64,000 nt of DNA, from NCBI RefSeq assembly GCF_022678645.1, contig NZ_JALBWV010000038.1, forward strand, positions 1 to 64,000, written 5' to 3'. The notes under the pieces were generated by a model. It made no database searches, was not told the DNA's origin, and worked only from the letters and a program-made list of their open reading frames with translations. The number at the start of each line of letters is the position of its first letter. Position 1 is the stretch's first letter. The translations under genes and the position numbers were made by a program. Positions 25,532 to 34,675 of this stretch are shown piece after piece. This DNA comes from Saccharopolyspora soli (GTDB lineage: Bacteria > Actinomycetota > Actinomycetes > Mycobacteriales > Pseudonocardiaceae).

Positions 25532-27628
25532 CTATGGCTGCTGCGAGCTGAGGAAGGTGCGCAGTTCTGGGGCGGAAAGGGGGTGTGAGAACAGCCAGCC
25601 TTGGAAGAGGTCGATGCCGAGGTTGTCGAGGGCGTGGAACTGGCCGGTGGTTTCGACGCCTTCGGCCACGCAGCTGCGGCCCATGGCGTGGCCCATGACG
25701 ATCATGGCTTGGGCGATGGCGACGTCGGCGGGGTCGGTCTCCACGCCGGTGACGAACTGGCGGTCCAGTTTGATGATCTGGGTGGGCAGGTCTTTGAGGC
25801 GGGCCAGCGAGGAATAGCCGGTGCCGAAGTCGTCGAGGGCGAAGCGCACCCCCCGTTCGGCCAGTTCGATCATGGCCTCCCGGGGGCGTGCGGGCAGATC
25901 GACCAGGGATGTTTCGACCATTTCCAGGACCACGCGATCACTGTGGATCCCGGCCTCGGTGATGGCTGCGGTGATCTCGTCGACGAATTCCGGATCGTGC
26001 GGCAGCAGATCGGACAGGTTGACGGCGACGGATACCGGGCGCCCGTTCGGGGCGGGCCAGCTGGTGGCCTCTCTCAGGGCGGCGTGCAGGACCCACCGAT
26101 CCAGCGCGCGTAGGAGGTCTCCTTGCTCGGCCACGGGCAGGATGACCGCGGGGCCGAGCAGCCCGCGCTCCGGGTGCGACCAGCGCACCAATGCCTCGGC
26201 CATGGCCACGGAACCGGCGCGGTCCAGAATCGGCTGATAATGCAGGCTCAAGGAGTCGCTTTCAATGGCATCGCGCAGCTGCTCTTCCAGACCAAGCTGC
26301 CCTTCCCGGGTGCCGATCAAAGCGGGGTCGGCCAGCGAGATGCGCCCGGGTCCTCGGCTCTTGGCCTGGAACATCGCCGTATCGGCGTAGCGCAGGAGGT
26401 TCGTTCCTGCGGTGTCCTGATCGAGCATCGAGGCTCCGATCGAAGCCGACACGGTGACCAGTTGGCCGCGTAGCGGCACGGTCGTGCGCAGCAACTCAGC
26501 CACCCACGTGGTGAAGGACTCCAGGCCACCGACGGTCTCGACGTCCGAACAAATGATCACGTATTCGTCGCCGGAGAGCCGAGCTGGGGTGCACCCGGGC
26601 GGCAGCGCGTTCGTCAGGCGCCGTGCCACGGCGGTGAGTAGTTCGTCGCCGGCCTCGTGGCCAAGCGCGTCGTTCACGCGTTTGAAGTTGTCCAGGTCGC
26701 AGAAGAGCACGGCGACCCGCTCGGCCCCGCCGTGCAGCTCGGTGTCGAGCACCTCGTTGAGGCCGGTGCGGTTGAGCAGCCCGGTCAGCTCGTCGTGGGT
26801 GGCCTGAAACCGCAGCGTCTCGGCGTGCCGTTGCCGCTCAGTGATGTCCTGGAAGACCACGAGCCAGAACCGGCTTCCGTCGTCGGCCACGGAGGACGTG
26901 GTGCGCACCTCGCAGGTCACGGAGCGGCCATCCGAGCTCAGCAGTACCCGCTGCTGCACCTGCGGCTGGTTCAGCCCCGCACGTGACGCTGCCGCGTCGC
27001 CGACGAGGTTGATGTCCCGGTCGTTCGGGTGCAGCAACCCCAGAGCAGGCATGGCGCGCACTTCATGCATCCGATAGCCCAGCAGACCGCACAGCGCCTC
27101 GTTGGCATCCAGCACATGCCCGGCTTCGTCGAACAGCGCGATCCCGGCAGGGGTGAGGTCGAACAAGTCACTGAACCGCCGACTCGACCGCTGCTGGCGG
27201 ACACCGGCTTCGGTCTCATCGCGCAGGACCTGGAGAAAACCGCACACGCTGCCATCCGCCGATCGACGCGTCATGAGCACCGTATGCGCCCAGAAGTGGG
27301 TGCCGTCCCGCCGCCGATACCAGCCCTCGTCCACGAGGCGACCGGCCTCGGCGGCCCGAGCCAGCTGCCACTCCACGTGGTCGGCAGCGGCCTGCTCCGC
27401 CGGGACGAGCACCGAGACATGTGAACCGATGATCTCCTCACCCCGATAACCCAGGACATGTTCGGCCCCGTCATCCCAGCTGGCCACGCGACCTGCCGCA
27501 TCGAGAACGACGATCGCGTACTCCCGCATGCCCGCAGCCAGCAGACCCAGCCGAGCCTCGGTCTCCGACTGCAACCGCGCGATCCCCTGGTGATGACCCC
27601 CGGCCCCGGCGTCAGGTTGCTTCTGCAT
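25532..27628 (-). CDS. PAS-PAS-GGDEF-EAL cyclic-di-GMP signalling protein
   Basis: A 698-residue soluble protein: two PAS domains (about 25-150 and 155-280), GGDEF domain (about 290-440) and EAL domain (about 450-690). The GGDEF catalytic motif is altered to SGDEY (about 350), so cyclase activity may be weak or lost. The EAL motifs look complete (EALVRW, DDFGTGYSSL, KLDRQF, EGVET), suggesting it is mainly a c-di-GMP phosphodiesterase. ATG 27628 follows AAGGGGG; an in-frame extension to 27967 lacks a site. No membrane segment is seen, so the PAS domains probably sense an internal cue. Confidence 0.9.
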   Translation of the reverse strand: MQKQPDAGAGGHHQGIARLQSETEARLGLLAAGMREYAIVVLDAAGRVASWDDGAEHVLGYRGEEIIGSHVSVLVPAEQAAADHVEWQLARAAEAGRLVDEGWYRRRDGTHFWAHTVLMTRRSADGSVCGFLQVLRDETEAGVRQQRSSRRFSDLFDLTPAGIALFDEAGHVLDANEALCGLLGYRMHEVRAMPALGLLHPNDRDINLVGDAAASRAGLNQPQVQQRVLLSSDGRSVTCEVRTTSSVADDGSRFWLVVFQDITERQRHAETLRFQATHDELTGLLNRTGLNEVLDTELHGGAERVAVLFCDLDNFKRVNDALGHEAGDELLTAVARRLTNALPPGCTPARLSGDEYVIICSDVETVGGLESFTTWVAELLRTTVPLRGQLVTVSASIGASMLDQDTAGTNLLRYADTAMFQAKSRGPGRISLADPALIGTREGQLGLEEQLRDAIESDSLSLHYQPILDRAGSVAMAEALVRWSHPERGLLGPAVILPVAEQGDLLRALDRWVLHAALREATSWPAPNGRPVSVAVNLSDLLPHDPEFVDEITAAITEAGIHSDRVVLEMVETSLVDLPARPREAMIELAERGVRFALDDFGTGYSSLARLKDLPTQIIKLDRQFVTGVETDPADVAIAQAMIVMGHAMGRSCVAEGVETTGQFHALDNLGIDLFQGWLFSHPLSAPELRTFLSSQQP

Positions 27629-27973
27629 AACGCCCCCTTGAGAAATGACCGTGTCGTGGTCGGAGACGTCCCGCAGCCACCGAACGTGCCCATCTGGGGG
27701 GTGGCGGCGTGCGCCGACCGGCCACAGGGAGTCAGCGGCATCCACCGATAGTGATTCGATTATGAGCCGCGCCGCACGGCGCGCACTCGCGCGTGGAAGG
27801 CGCGTTCGTTGGCTTTGGCCCTCATTGACCAACTCCCGCAGCGTCTGAGATCCGGACGAGCAGCGGCCAGCCACGTATTCCCATGACGCGGCCTGGAGTC
27901 GATGCAGTCGGATCTTGGCGTCGGTGAGTCGTTTCTTCAAAGCGTGATCCACAATGGATCGCAGCACAACAGC
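27629..27973. other. Intergenic region upstream of c-di-GMP gene
   Basis: About 345 bp with an open reverse frame but no start signal. It should hold the promoter of the GGDEF-EAL gene; no defined element was recognised. Confidence 0.4.
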
Positions 27974-28003
27974 AAAGGGCCTCCGCAGCTGCGGAGGCCC
28001 TTT
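27974..28003. terminator. Strong bidirectional terminator palindrome
   Basis: A perfect 30-bp palindrome begins AAAGGGCCTCCGCAG and ends with its complement GAGGCCCTTT. The A/T ends make it a classical bidirectional intrinsic terminator. It probably ended the now truncated MFS gene to its right. Confidence 0.8.
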
Positions 28004-28171
28004 ACCGGAACGCTAACTCGAGTTTGACGAGCGTCTTTCGCACTTCTGAACTCCGCCTCCTGCAGAACTTCCGACAGGGCTCAGGACTACGAACGTCCTT
28101 GAGTTGGACCATGCGTTCCTGCGGGGCTGTCGCGTCATCGCCCCTTCGGTTCACCGACCCTCTCAATCGAT

Positions 28172-28440
28172 TCACCGCATCCTCAGTACACACCCGTGCA
28201 GGGCAGAAGTCAATGAAGGAAGCCGTCTGAGCTGCTGAAACCACAAGCCGCTGCGGACGAGAGCCAGCACGAGGACGCCGGTGACGAGCGCGGAGATGCC
28301 CGTGACGAGGAAGCCGTGGTCGAATCCGGTGGCGAAGGCGGCGCCCACGGTGTGCTCGGCCGTGTCCTGCAACTGTGCGGGCAGGGCGGTGCTGAGTTCC
28401 GCCGCCGGCCGCTGGCCAACGAAGTCGGCCTCGCTGGTCA
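28172..28440 (-). pseudogene. MFS transporter C-terminal fragment
   Basis: The reverse strand reads the end of a drug:H+ antiporter-2-like major facilitator: a soluble loop (QLQDTAEHTVGAAFATGFDH) followed by the last membrane helix (GFLVTGISALVTGVLVLALV). About 400 residues that should precede it are absent; sequence above about 28440 is unrelated. It is a truncated remnant. Confidence 0.6.
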
Positions 28441-28797
28441 GCGCCGGATGTGTGGTCAGGATTTCGAGGACTTTGGCCGAAGACCGGAAAGCCGCATTCG
28501 GGGTCGCACCGCGGACGGGCAAGGTGGGCAGTCCCGGGTTACAAACGGGGGGCAGCCCGGCACAAGGGCGCGAAAGGGCTGCACGACCGGTCGAACCGGC
28601 TCAGGTTACGACGCCGCAGTTTGCGAAACGGGGCGGTCGAGGCGTGTGCTGCGTGGTGGTGCTGACGGCAATGGATCGAACGAACGTGGCAGGGCTGGCG
28701 GGTCCGTTCCCGTTCGGTTCACGCGGGCGCCGCCGGGTGTTGGCGCGGTGATCCAGGGTCGCTTGGGGTTCGGTGTGGAGTGGGGGCGCTTGCTGGG

Positions 28798-29097
28798 GTG
28801 ACTACGTATTCGTTCAGGTTGTACGTGGCGGGGCAGACGGAGCGGTCCGAGGCCGCGGTGGCGAACCTGCGGTTGCTGTGTGAATCCAAGGTCCCCGGCC
28901 GCTACGAACTCGAGGTCATCGACGCAGCCGAACGCCCGGACGTGGCGGCGGAGGAACGAATCCTGGCCACTCCCACGGTGGTCAGGCTCGCACCGCTGCC
29001 GCAACGGCGGGTGATCGGGGACCTGTCCGATCACGCCCGCACCGCAGCTGCCCTCGGCTTGCCGGACTCGTACGTGCTGCCATCGGAAAGGCGGTGA
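28798..29097 (+). CDS. kaiB: KaiB-like protein
   Basis: A 99-residue thioredoxin-like KaiB homologue. TYSFRLYVAGQTERSEAAVANL at the start and YELEVIDAAERPDVAAEERILATPTVVR in the middle match KaiB, whose fold-switching binds KaiC in the cyanobacterial clock. It is the first gene of an operon with kaiC 3 bp later and a histidine kinase. Start GTG 28798 is preceded by GGGGG-rich sequence. No kaiA is present, as in other non-cyanobacterial systems. Confidence 0.88.
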   Translation: MTTYSFRLYVAGQTERSEAAVANLRLLCESKVPGRYELEVIDAAERPDVAAEERILATPTVVRLAPLPQRRVIGDLSDHARTAAALGLPDSYVLPSERR

Positions 29098-29100
29098 CCC

Positions 29101-30624
29101 GTGACCGGCAGCAACGAGATCGAGCGGACGCCAACTGGTATCAGTGGCTTCGACCAGGTCGCGTTGGGTGGGCTTCCCGCTGGGCGGGCCACGCTCGTGA
29201 GCGGCACGACCGGCAGCGGCAAGACATTGTTCGCCGTCGAGTTCCTCGCCCGCGGTATCCGCGGCTTCGACGACGCCGGGGTCTTCGTCACGTTCGAGGA
29301 GGCGGCCGCCGACGTTCGCCGCAACGCTGCCTCGCTGGGCTTCCCCATTGAACGATGGGAAGGCGAGGGGAAGTGGGTCTTCGTCGACGCATCGGCCGAT
29401 ATCGAGGAAACCTCGACCGTCGGAGGCTACGACTTCAGCGCACTGGTGGCCCGCATCGAGTACGCGGTCCGCCAGATCGGTGCCAGCCGCGTCTCCCTCG
29501 ACTCGCTCGGCGCGATCTTCACGCGTTTCGTCGACATCGGCATCGTTCGCCATGAGCTGTTCCGGATCGCCTCCTCCCTGGAGATGCTCGGGGTCACCTC
29601 GGTCCTCACCGCAGAGCGAGCCGCGGAGCACGACGGCGTGTCTTTGTACGGCGTCGAGGAGTTCGTGCTCAACAACGTGATCATCCTGCGCAACGTCCTC
29701 GAGCAAGAGAGACGACGCCGGACCATCGAGATCGTCAAGTTTCGAGGTGCCCCGCACCGTACCGGGGAATGGCTGTTCGCGATCGACCCGCAAGAGGGGA
29801 TCGTTGTCATGCCCCTCGCATTCCTCTCGTCGCGCGAGCGCGCGTCGCAGACCCGCGTCTCCTCGGGCAACGCCGAACTCGATGAGATGTGCGGCGGCGG
29901 TTTCTACCGGGACGCGATCGTCCTGCTCAGCGGGTCCACCGGCGCGGGCAAAACGCTGACGAGCCTGAACTTCGCGGCTTCCGCGTTCGCCTCGGGGGAA
30001 CGCTGCCTGTTCTACACGTTCGACGAGACCCGCGAGCAGCTCGGCCGCAACGCCGCTGGTTGGGGAATCGACCTCGATGCCATGGAAGCGACCGGATTGC
30101 TCCGGGTCGTGTCGGAGTACCCGGAGGTGGCGTCGCTGGAAGATCACTTCATCCGGCTCAGGCGCGGTGTGGCGGAGTTCGCACCGGCCCGATTGGTCAT
30201 CGACACGCTGTCCGCACTCGAGCGCGTCGCCAGTCCACGGGCTTTGCTTGATTTCCTCATCGCACTGGGTGCTGTGCTGCGGCCCCGCGAGATCACTGCA
30301 CTACTCACGTCGGCGGCCGGCGCCCATCTCGCATCCGCACTCGTCCCCGCAGTCGCAGTGGAGGTCGCAAGCCTCGCCGATGTCACGATCCTGCTCCGCG
30401 ACTTCGAACGCGCTGGCGAGATCCAGCGGGCCATTGCCGTCGTGCAGGCCCGGGGCACCGCGCATGACCACAGCATCCGGCAGGTCACGATCGACGGTGG
30501 CGGCATGCACGTAGGCGAGCCCCTGCACGGTGGTTCCCACATCCTCGCCGCGAATCCCCTCGTCGAGGATCCGCAGTGGACGACCATGTCCGAGCGAGCA
30601 CAGGGACCGAGAACCGATGGCTGA
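29101..30624 (+). CDS. kaiC: KaiC-like double-domain ATPase
   Basis: A 507-residue protein with two RecA-like KaiC domains: CI (about 10-240, Walker A GTTGSGKT at 35-42, catalytic Glu pair in FVTFEEAA) and CII (about 255-490, Walker A GSTGAGKT at 278-285, TFDETREQL). In cyanobacterial CII the phosphorylated pair is Ser-Thr; by alignment of the VASLADVTILL stretch it is Ala-Ser here, so the normal phosphocycle is probably altered. The stop overlaps the kinase start by 8 bp (ATGGCTGA). It may act as an ATP-driven timer or stress-signalling hub rather than a clock. Confidence 0.9.
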   Translation: MTGSNEIERTPTGISGFDQVALGGLPAGRATLVSGTTGSGKTLFAVEFLARGIRGFDDAGVFVTFEEAAADVRRNAASLGFPIERWEGEGKWVFVDASADIEETSTVGGYDFSALVARIEYAVRQIGASRVSLDSLGAIFTRFVDIGIVRHELFRIASSLEMLGVTSVLTAERAAEHDGVSLYGVEEFVLNNVIILRNVLEQERRRRTIEIVKFRGAPHRTGEWLFAIDPQEGIVVMPLAFLSSRERASQTRVSSGNAELDEMCGGGFYRDAIVLLSGSTGAGKTLTSLNFAASAFASGERCLFYTFDETREQLGRNAAGWGIDLDAMEATGLLRVVSEYPEVASLEDHFIRLRRGVAEFAPARLVIDTLSALERVASPRALLDFLIALGAVLRPREITALLTSAAGAHLASALVPAVAVEVASLADVTILLRDFERAGEIQRAIAVVQARGTAHDHSIRQVTIDGGGMHVGEPLHGGSHILAANPLVEDPQWTTMSERAQGPRTDG

Positions 30625-31681
30625 CCCTCGCCCCGAAAAGCGTGCGGCGGCAGGCACCGAGTCAGAGCGGACCACCGGCGCCGGGTTCCGTGACGGGGCA
30701 AACGAGGCCATGGTGGAGGCATCGGCGGACGGGATCATCGCCGTCGACGAGCGAGGGATCATCCGTCTCGCCAATCCGGCCGCCGAGATGCTCTTCGCCC
30801 GCTCGACAGGAGATCTCGTCGGCAGCGCGTTCGGTGCCCCGACAGTCGTCAACCAAACCAGCGAGATCGACTTGATCCGGCCCGACGGATCCGCCCGGGT
30901 GGTCGAAATGCGGGTCACCGCCACGACTTGGCACGGCGAGCACATCTACGTCGCAGCGCTCCGTGATGTCACGCGGCGAAAGCAAGCGGAACAGGACCTG
31001 GAAGCCGCCCTGGAACGCCAGACCACCGTGGTCGCCGTGGCCGCCCACGAGCTCCGCACCCCTGTCGCCGCGATCAAGTTGCTCGTACATCTGCTGCGTG
31101 ACCGGCGCTCTAGGCTCAGCGAGGAGCAGACCGTCGAGATCATCGATGAGATCGTCGTTCGCATCGACCGTCTTCAAGCACTCATGCACAAGCTCCTCAC
31201 TGCTTCCAGGATCGACGCGGAGGACATCCGCGCCGCCCCGGAACCCGTGCGTGTGCTCGAAACGCTCCTCGAACGGCTTGCCGAGTTCGAGGAGAAAGCT
31301 CAGGACGTGAGCCTGTCGTGTGACCCCGAATTGGTGGCCGTCGTCGACCGCTACGAGCTCTCCGAGATGCTCACCAACTACCTGGAGAACGCCTTCGCCT
31401 ACGGACGCCCACCTGTCGAGGTACGGGCCATCGAGCAATCGGGCCGGGTCGAGATTCGGGTGTGCGACCGCGGGCCAGGCGTCCCGGACTCGTTCGCGCC
31501 CCACTTGTTCGAACGCTTCAGCCACGCGCCGCGCGCCGACCAACAGGCCGGGGGCACCGGCCTCGGACTGTGGATCGTCCGCAGCCTCGCCCAAGCCGCC
31601 GGCGGCGACGCCTGGTACGAGCCCAACGACGACGGAGGCGCCTGCTTCTGCCTCCGCTTGCCAGGAACACCAAACCCCTGA
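30617..31681 (+). CDS. PAS sensor histidine kinase of kai operon
   Basis: A 354-residue cytoplasmic kinase: PAS (about 28-130), HisKA with phospho-acceptor His144 in VAAHELRTPVAAIK, and HATPase (about 240-350; NYLENAF N-box, DRGPGVPD G1 box, GGTGLGLWIV G2 box). There is no transmembrane helix. Translational overlap with kaiC suggests KaiB/KaiC control its activity, as SasA is controlled in cyanobacteria, but SasA has a KaiB-like sensor rather than PAS. No response regulator gene is adjacent. Confidence 0.9.
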   Translation: MADPRPEKRAAAGTESERTTGAGFRDGANEAMVEASADGIIAVDERGIIRLANPAAEMLFARSTGDLVGSAFGAPTVVNQTSEIDLIRPDGSARVVEMRVTATTWHGEHIYVAALRDVTRRKQAEQDLEAALERQTTVVAVAAHELRTPVAAIKLLVHLLRDRRSRLSEEQTVEIIDEIVVRIDRLQALMHKLLTASRIDAEDIRAAPEPVRVLETLLERLAEFEEKAQDVSLSCDPELVAVVDRYELSEMLTNYLENAFAYGRPPVEVRAIEQSGRVEIRVCDRGPGVPDSFAPHLFERFSHAPRADQQAGGTGLGLWIVRSLAQAAGGDAWYEPNDDGGACFCLRLPGTPNP

Positions 31682-31860
31682 CGGCGACCTGCCAATCCAC
31701 ACACCAGCTCCTCGACCGGCAGTGGGGAATCCGACATCGCCGCACGCTTGCGCCCGCACGGGCTTATCTGCAGGCGCCGGTAAACCACGGCCTGGGATTT
31801 GCAGGCAGGGAGCAGTCAGTGACTGTCGGGTCGGCGGCCGTGGCGCTGGAACGGGCCGTG

Positions 31861-32040
31861 TCAGGTCCGCTCGCTGGGCTCCTGTCGGTCCGCGGCATAG
31901 ACCGTTGCGGCGGCCAGAGCGAGTCGCGCCCACACGGCTGCCTCGGTCAGGCGTGCCTGTCGGATCTCCCCGGTGGAGTGTTCCTTCGCTTGCTGCAAGC
32001 TCTGCTCGGCTGACCTCGCGTATTCCTCGGGGTGCTTCAT
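31861..32040 (-). CDS. Small conserved-type hypothetical protein
   Basis: A 59-residue, Ala/Glu-rich helical protein (YARSAEQSLQQAKEHSTGE, then VWARLALAAATVYAADRQ). The ATG at 32040 has GAGGTG upstream. It converges on the kai operon. I recall such small proteins as common in actinomycetes, but no function is known. Confidence 0.55.
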   Translation of the reverse strand: MKHPEEYARSAEQSLQQAKEHSTGEIRQARLTEAAVWARLALAAATVYAADRQEPSERT

Positions 32041-32149
32041 GGCGCACACCTCACTCGTTACGCATAGACGTGCCGTTTCCGGCACTGCCAGTACACGCTT
32101 CCGCCTCATCCCGGTCCAGAATCGAGGGCCGGGAGGACATCGGGGGCCG

Positions 32150-32350
32150 TCAGGAGCGTGTGATGTTGGCGATCACGCGGCCCTCGTCGCTTCGATCGAC
32201 GTTGATGCGGCGGGGTTCGGGCTGCTGCTCGGCGGCGGTGCCATGTGCTGATGGATCAGTGACGCCGGGTGGCGCGCTCTCGGCAACAGCTGCACCGTAG
32301 TTGCTGTGCGGGGACCTCGCGCTGAGGGCGGGCGGCAGGGCGCCCGCCAC
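32150..32350 (-). CDS. Doubtful 66-codon ORF
   Basis: The last 40 codons have GC-rich third positions and read like protein (EPRRINVDRSDEGRVIANIT), but there is no ribosome site at the GTG. It may be a small gene or a remnant within the 360-bp gap before the desaturase. Confidence 0.25.
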   Translation of the reverse strand: MAGALPPALSARSPHSNYGAAVAESAPPGVTDPSAHGTAAEQQPEPRRINVDRSDEGRVIANITRS

Positions 32351-32400
32351 GAGAGTGCGAGTCGCTCGGCATAGGAAATACGGGGGCCTGTGGGGGGATC

Positions 32401-33546
32401 ATGAGTTCCGACGCAATGCGCGCTGCTGGTGGGAAACACCTGCTGCCCCGGCAGCGCATTTCGCGGGACGGCGCGGGCACTGCGGGCAAACCCCGCCCCG
32501 GCGAGGCGCGTCCGGCCCGTGACGTGAGTGCAGGGCGCGGCAGTGACTTCTCCGAGCTGGCCCTGATGATCAAGCAACGCGGTCTGCTGAAGCGTCGCCG
32601 CCCGTACTACGCGGCGAAGATGGCCGTCAACGGCGGGTTGTTCGCGGCCGGTTGCGTAGCGTTCGTCGTGCTGGGTGACTCCTGGTGGCAGGTGGTCACG
32701 GCGGCGGTTTTCGCAGGAGTGTTCACGCAGCTGGCCTTCATCGGACATGATGCCGGGCACCGCCAGATTTTCCGCTCCCGCCGGGCCAACGACCTGGTAG
32801 GTCATGTTCACGGGGTTCTCACGGGGATCAGCTACGGCTGGTGGGTCGGCAAGCACAGGCGTCATCACGCCAACCCGAACCACGAGGACGCTGACCCCGA
32901 TATCGAGATCCGTGCCCTGGCGTTCACCGCCAGGCAGTCCGGCACCAAGCGCGGCGTCCTCCGGTGGATGGCGAAGTATCAGGCATTGCTCTTCTTTCCG
33001 TTGCTGACACTTGAGGGGATCGTTCTGCACGTCTGTAGCATCCAGGCCGTACTACAGCGTGAGGTGAAAACGCACCGGGTAGAAATCGCTCTGCTCTCTG
33101 CGCACATGGTCGTCTACCTCGCGGCGGTGTTCCTGGTGTTGTCGCCGCTGAAGGCGGTGGTGTTCATCGCCGTGCATCAGGGACTGTGGGGCGTGTACAT
33201 GGGGTGCGCATTCGCGCCCAACCACAAGGGCATGCCAACCCTGTCCGCGGCCGACAAGCTGGACTTCCTTCGCAAGCAGGTGCTCACCTCCCGCAACATT
33301 CGCGGGAGCCGGTTCGTCGACTTCCTGCTCGGAGGTCTGAACTACCAGATCGAGCATCACCTCTTTCCCAGCATGCCACGGCCGAACCTGCGTCACGCCC
33401 AGCAGCTTGTGCACGAGTTCTGCACCAGCCGCGGACTTTCGTACAGCCAGTGCGGCCTGCTCAGTTCCTACGCGCAGGTGCTGCGGCATCTGCATGCCAT
33501 CGGCGCGCCATTGCGGCACCCATCGGTCAGTCGCACCACCCCATGA
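32401..33546 (+). CDS. Membrane fatty acid desaturase
   Basis: A 381-residue di-iron acyl desaturase of the delta-6/acyl-CoA type. The three histidine boxes are HDAGH (116-120), HRRHH (about 152-156) and QIEHHLFPSMPRPNL (about 316-330). Four hydrophobic membrane spans lie between them. It introduces a double bond into membrane lipid or CoA-bound acyl chains; regiochemistry cannot be read. ATG 32401 follows a run of six G. No ferredoxin or reductase gene is adjacent. Confidence 0.88.
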   Translation: MSSDAMRAAGGKHLLPRQRISRDGAGTAGKPRPGEARPARDVSAGRGSDFSELALMIKQRGLLKRRRPYYAAKMAVNGGLFAAGCVAFVVLGDSWWQVVTAAVFAGVFTQLAFIGHDAGHRQIFRSRRANDLVGHVHGVLTGISYGWWVGKHRRHHANPNHEDADPDIEIRALAFTARQSGTKRGVLRWMAKYQALLFFPLLTLEGIVLHVCSIQAVLQREVKTHRVEIALLSAHMVVYLAAVFLVLSPLKAVVFIAVHQGLWGVYMGCAFAPNHKGMPTLSAADKLDFLRKQVLTSRNIRGSRFVDFLLGGLNYQIEHHLFPSMPRPNLRHAQQLVHEFCTSRGLSYSQCGLLSSYAQVLRHLHAIGAPLRHPSVSRTTP

Positions 33547-33614
33547 CCACATAGCGCTTCCAGTAGCTTGATCTCTCTCAGGAGCTGTGGACGTGCGCCG
33601 TCAGCAGTGCGCGT

Positions 33615-34073
33615 CTACCTGACGGTGCGCAGGTGGCCGCCGTCGGTCTCCCAGCGGGCTTCGGGCGACGCCTCCGCAGGCTGCGGGATGGGCGTGTCAG
33701 CGGTGGGACCCGGTGTTCGATCATCGGCGAGCAGATCGTCGGGGGAGGCGACGCTGTCTTGTCCGGACGCAGGGACGACCAGCAGGACCATTCGGCGCCC
33801 GTTGGGGCTGGTCATGCTTACTGTGTGCTGATCGAGGGTGTGGAAGGCTTCCAGGCGAACCTGGTGTCCATCGACGCGCAGTTCTCGAGGATCGGCGTGG
33901 GGCCACCGCACACGGGCCCATCCGTTCGGAGCAGGTGACCGCCGAAGGTCGCCCGCTCCAACCCCAGCTCCTCGTGAAGGTCGGCGGACTGAGTCATTCC
34001 GTTTTGCAGCCGGAGGTAGCCGTCCGGTGAGGTCGGCTACGCGGAGTCGGAGCACGTCCGTGGCCAGCCTCAA
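33615..34073 (-). pseudogene. DUF5994-like gene, probably frameshifted
   Basis: The C-terminal part (WPHADPRELRVDGHQVRLEA, RRMVLLVVPAS) resembles actinobacterial DUF5994. Upstream of about 33925 the codon pattern in this frame turns poor while another frame becomes GC3 rich (GYLRLQNGMTQSADLHEELG), so a frame break is likely. Function of DUF5994 is unknown. Both the identity and the break are tentative. Confidence 0.4.
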
Positions 34074-34463
34074 GAATCACCACGCAGTCCACAACGGACA
34101 GACGGTGTCGGCGCTTCGGGCGGTCCTGGGCCGAATGAATCCTCACGATCGCGGGCGCGTCGATCAGGTCCACGCACATTCCACGATTCCAGGATGATCA
34201 CTCTTCGCAAGGCGATCCGGGCTCGAACCGGCGCGCTCTAGGACGACCTGTTGCAACGGAGTAGAGGGGCAGGTGCCGTGAGCATTTCGAACGTCAGCGT
34301 TCGGGCCGACATCGTTCTCGGTGAATCCCAGACCGGTCGGATTCCGACCGGGGAAGGGAGTTTCGCCACGCCGCTGGGACCTGTGCCACAACCCCACAGG
34401 CCACGATGGGCGCGGCACCGCGATTCTGCACCCTCGGGGCCAAATCTCGGCCCCGAAAGAAGA
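34074..34463. other. Non-coding gap before tRNA-Asn
   Basis: About 390 bp with no credible gene. Together with the broken gene at 33615 it forms a degenerate stretch next to tRNA-Asn, as expected at an island boundary. Confidence 0.5.
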
Positions 34464-34486
34464 ACCCCAGGCCGTTGACCTGGGGT
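34464..34486 (-). terminator. Terminator of tRNA-Asn
   Basis: ACCCCAGG / CCTGGGGT forms an 8-bp stem with a 7-nt loop just downstream of the tRNA on the reverse strand, followed by a T-rich stretch (TTCTTCTTTC). Confidence 0.75.
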
Positions 34487-34490
34487 GATG

Positions 34491-34563
<73 letters not shown>

Positions 34564-34675
34564 ATATTGTTTTGTGCTCGTCAGCTCTTCGCGCTGACAA
34601 CGACTACTTTAGCCCATGCTCGCCGGGCTTTTCAGCGGCCCCCCTTGCCGTTGATCGGTTCGGTGAAACCGCTGG

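Noticed and set aside
25532..27967. N-terminal 113-codon extension of the GGDEF-EAL protein
   Set aside because: The extension has no ribosome site, and ATG 27628 has a strong one at proper spacing.
27974..28003. Palindrome as a protein operator
   Set aside because: A/T ends and GC stem of 30 bp fit an intrinsic bidirectional terminator better.
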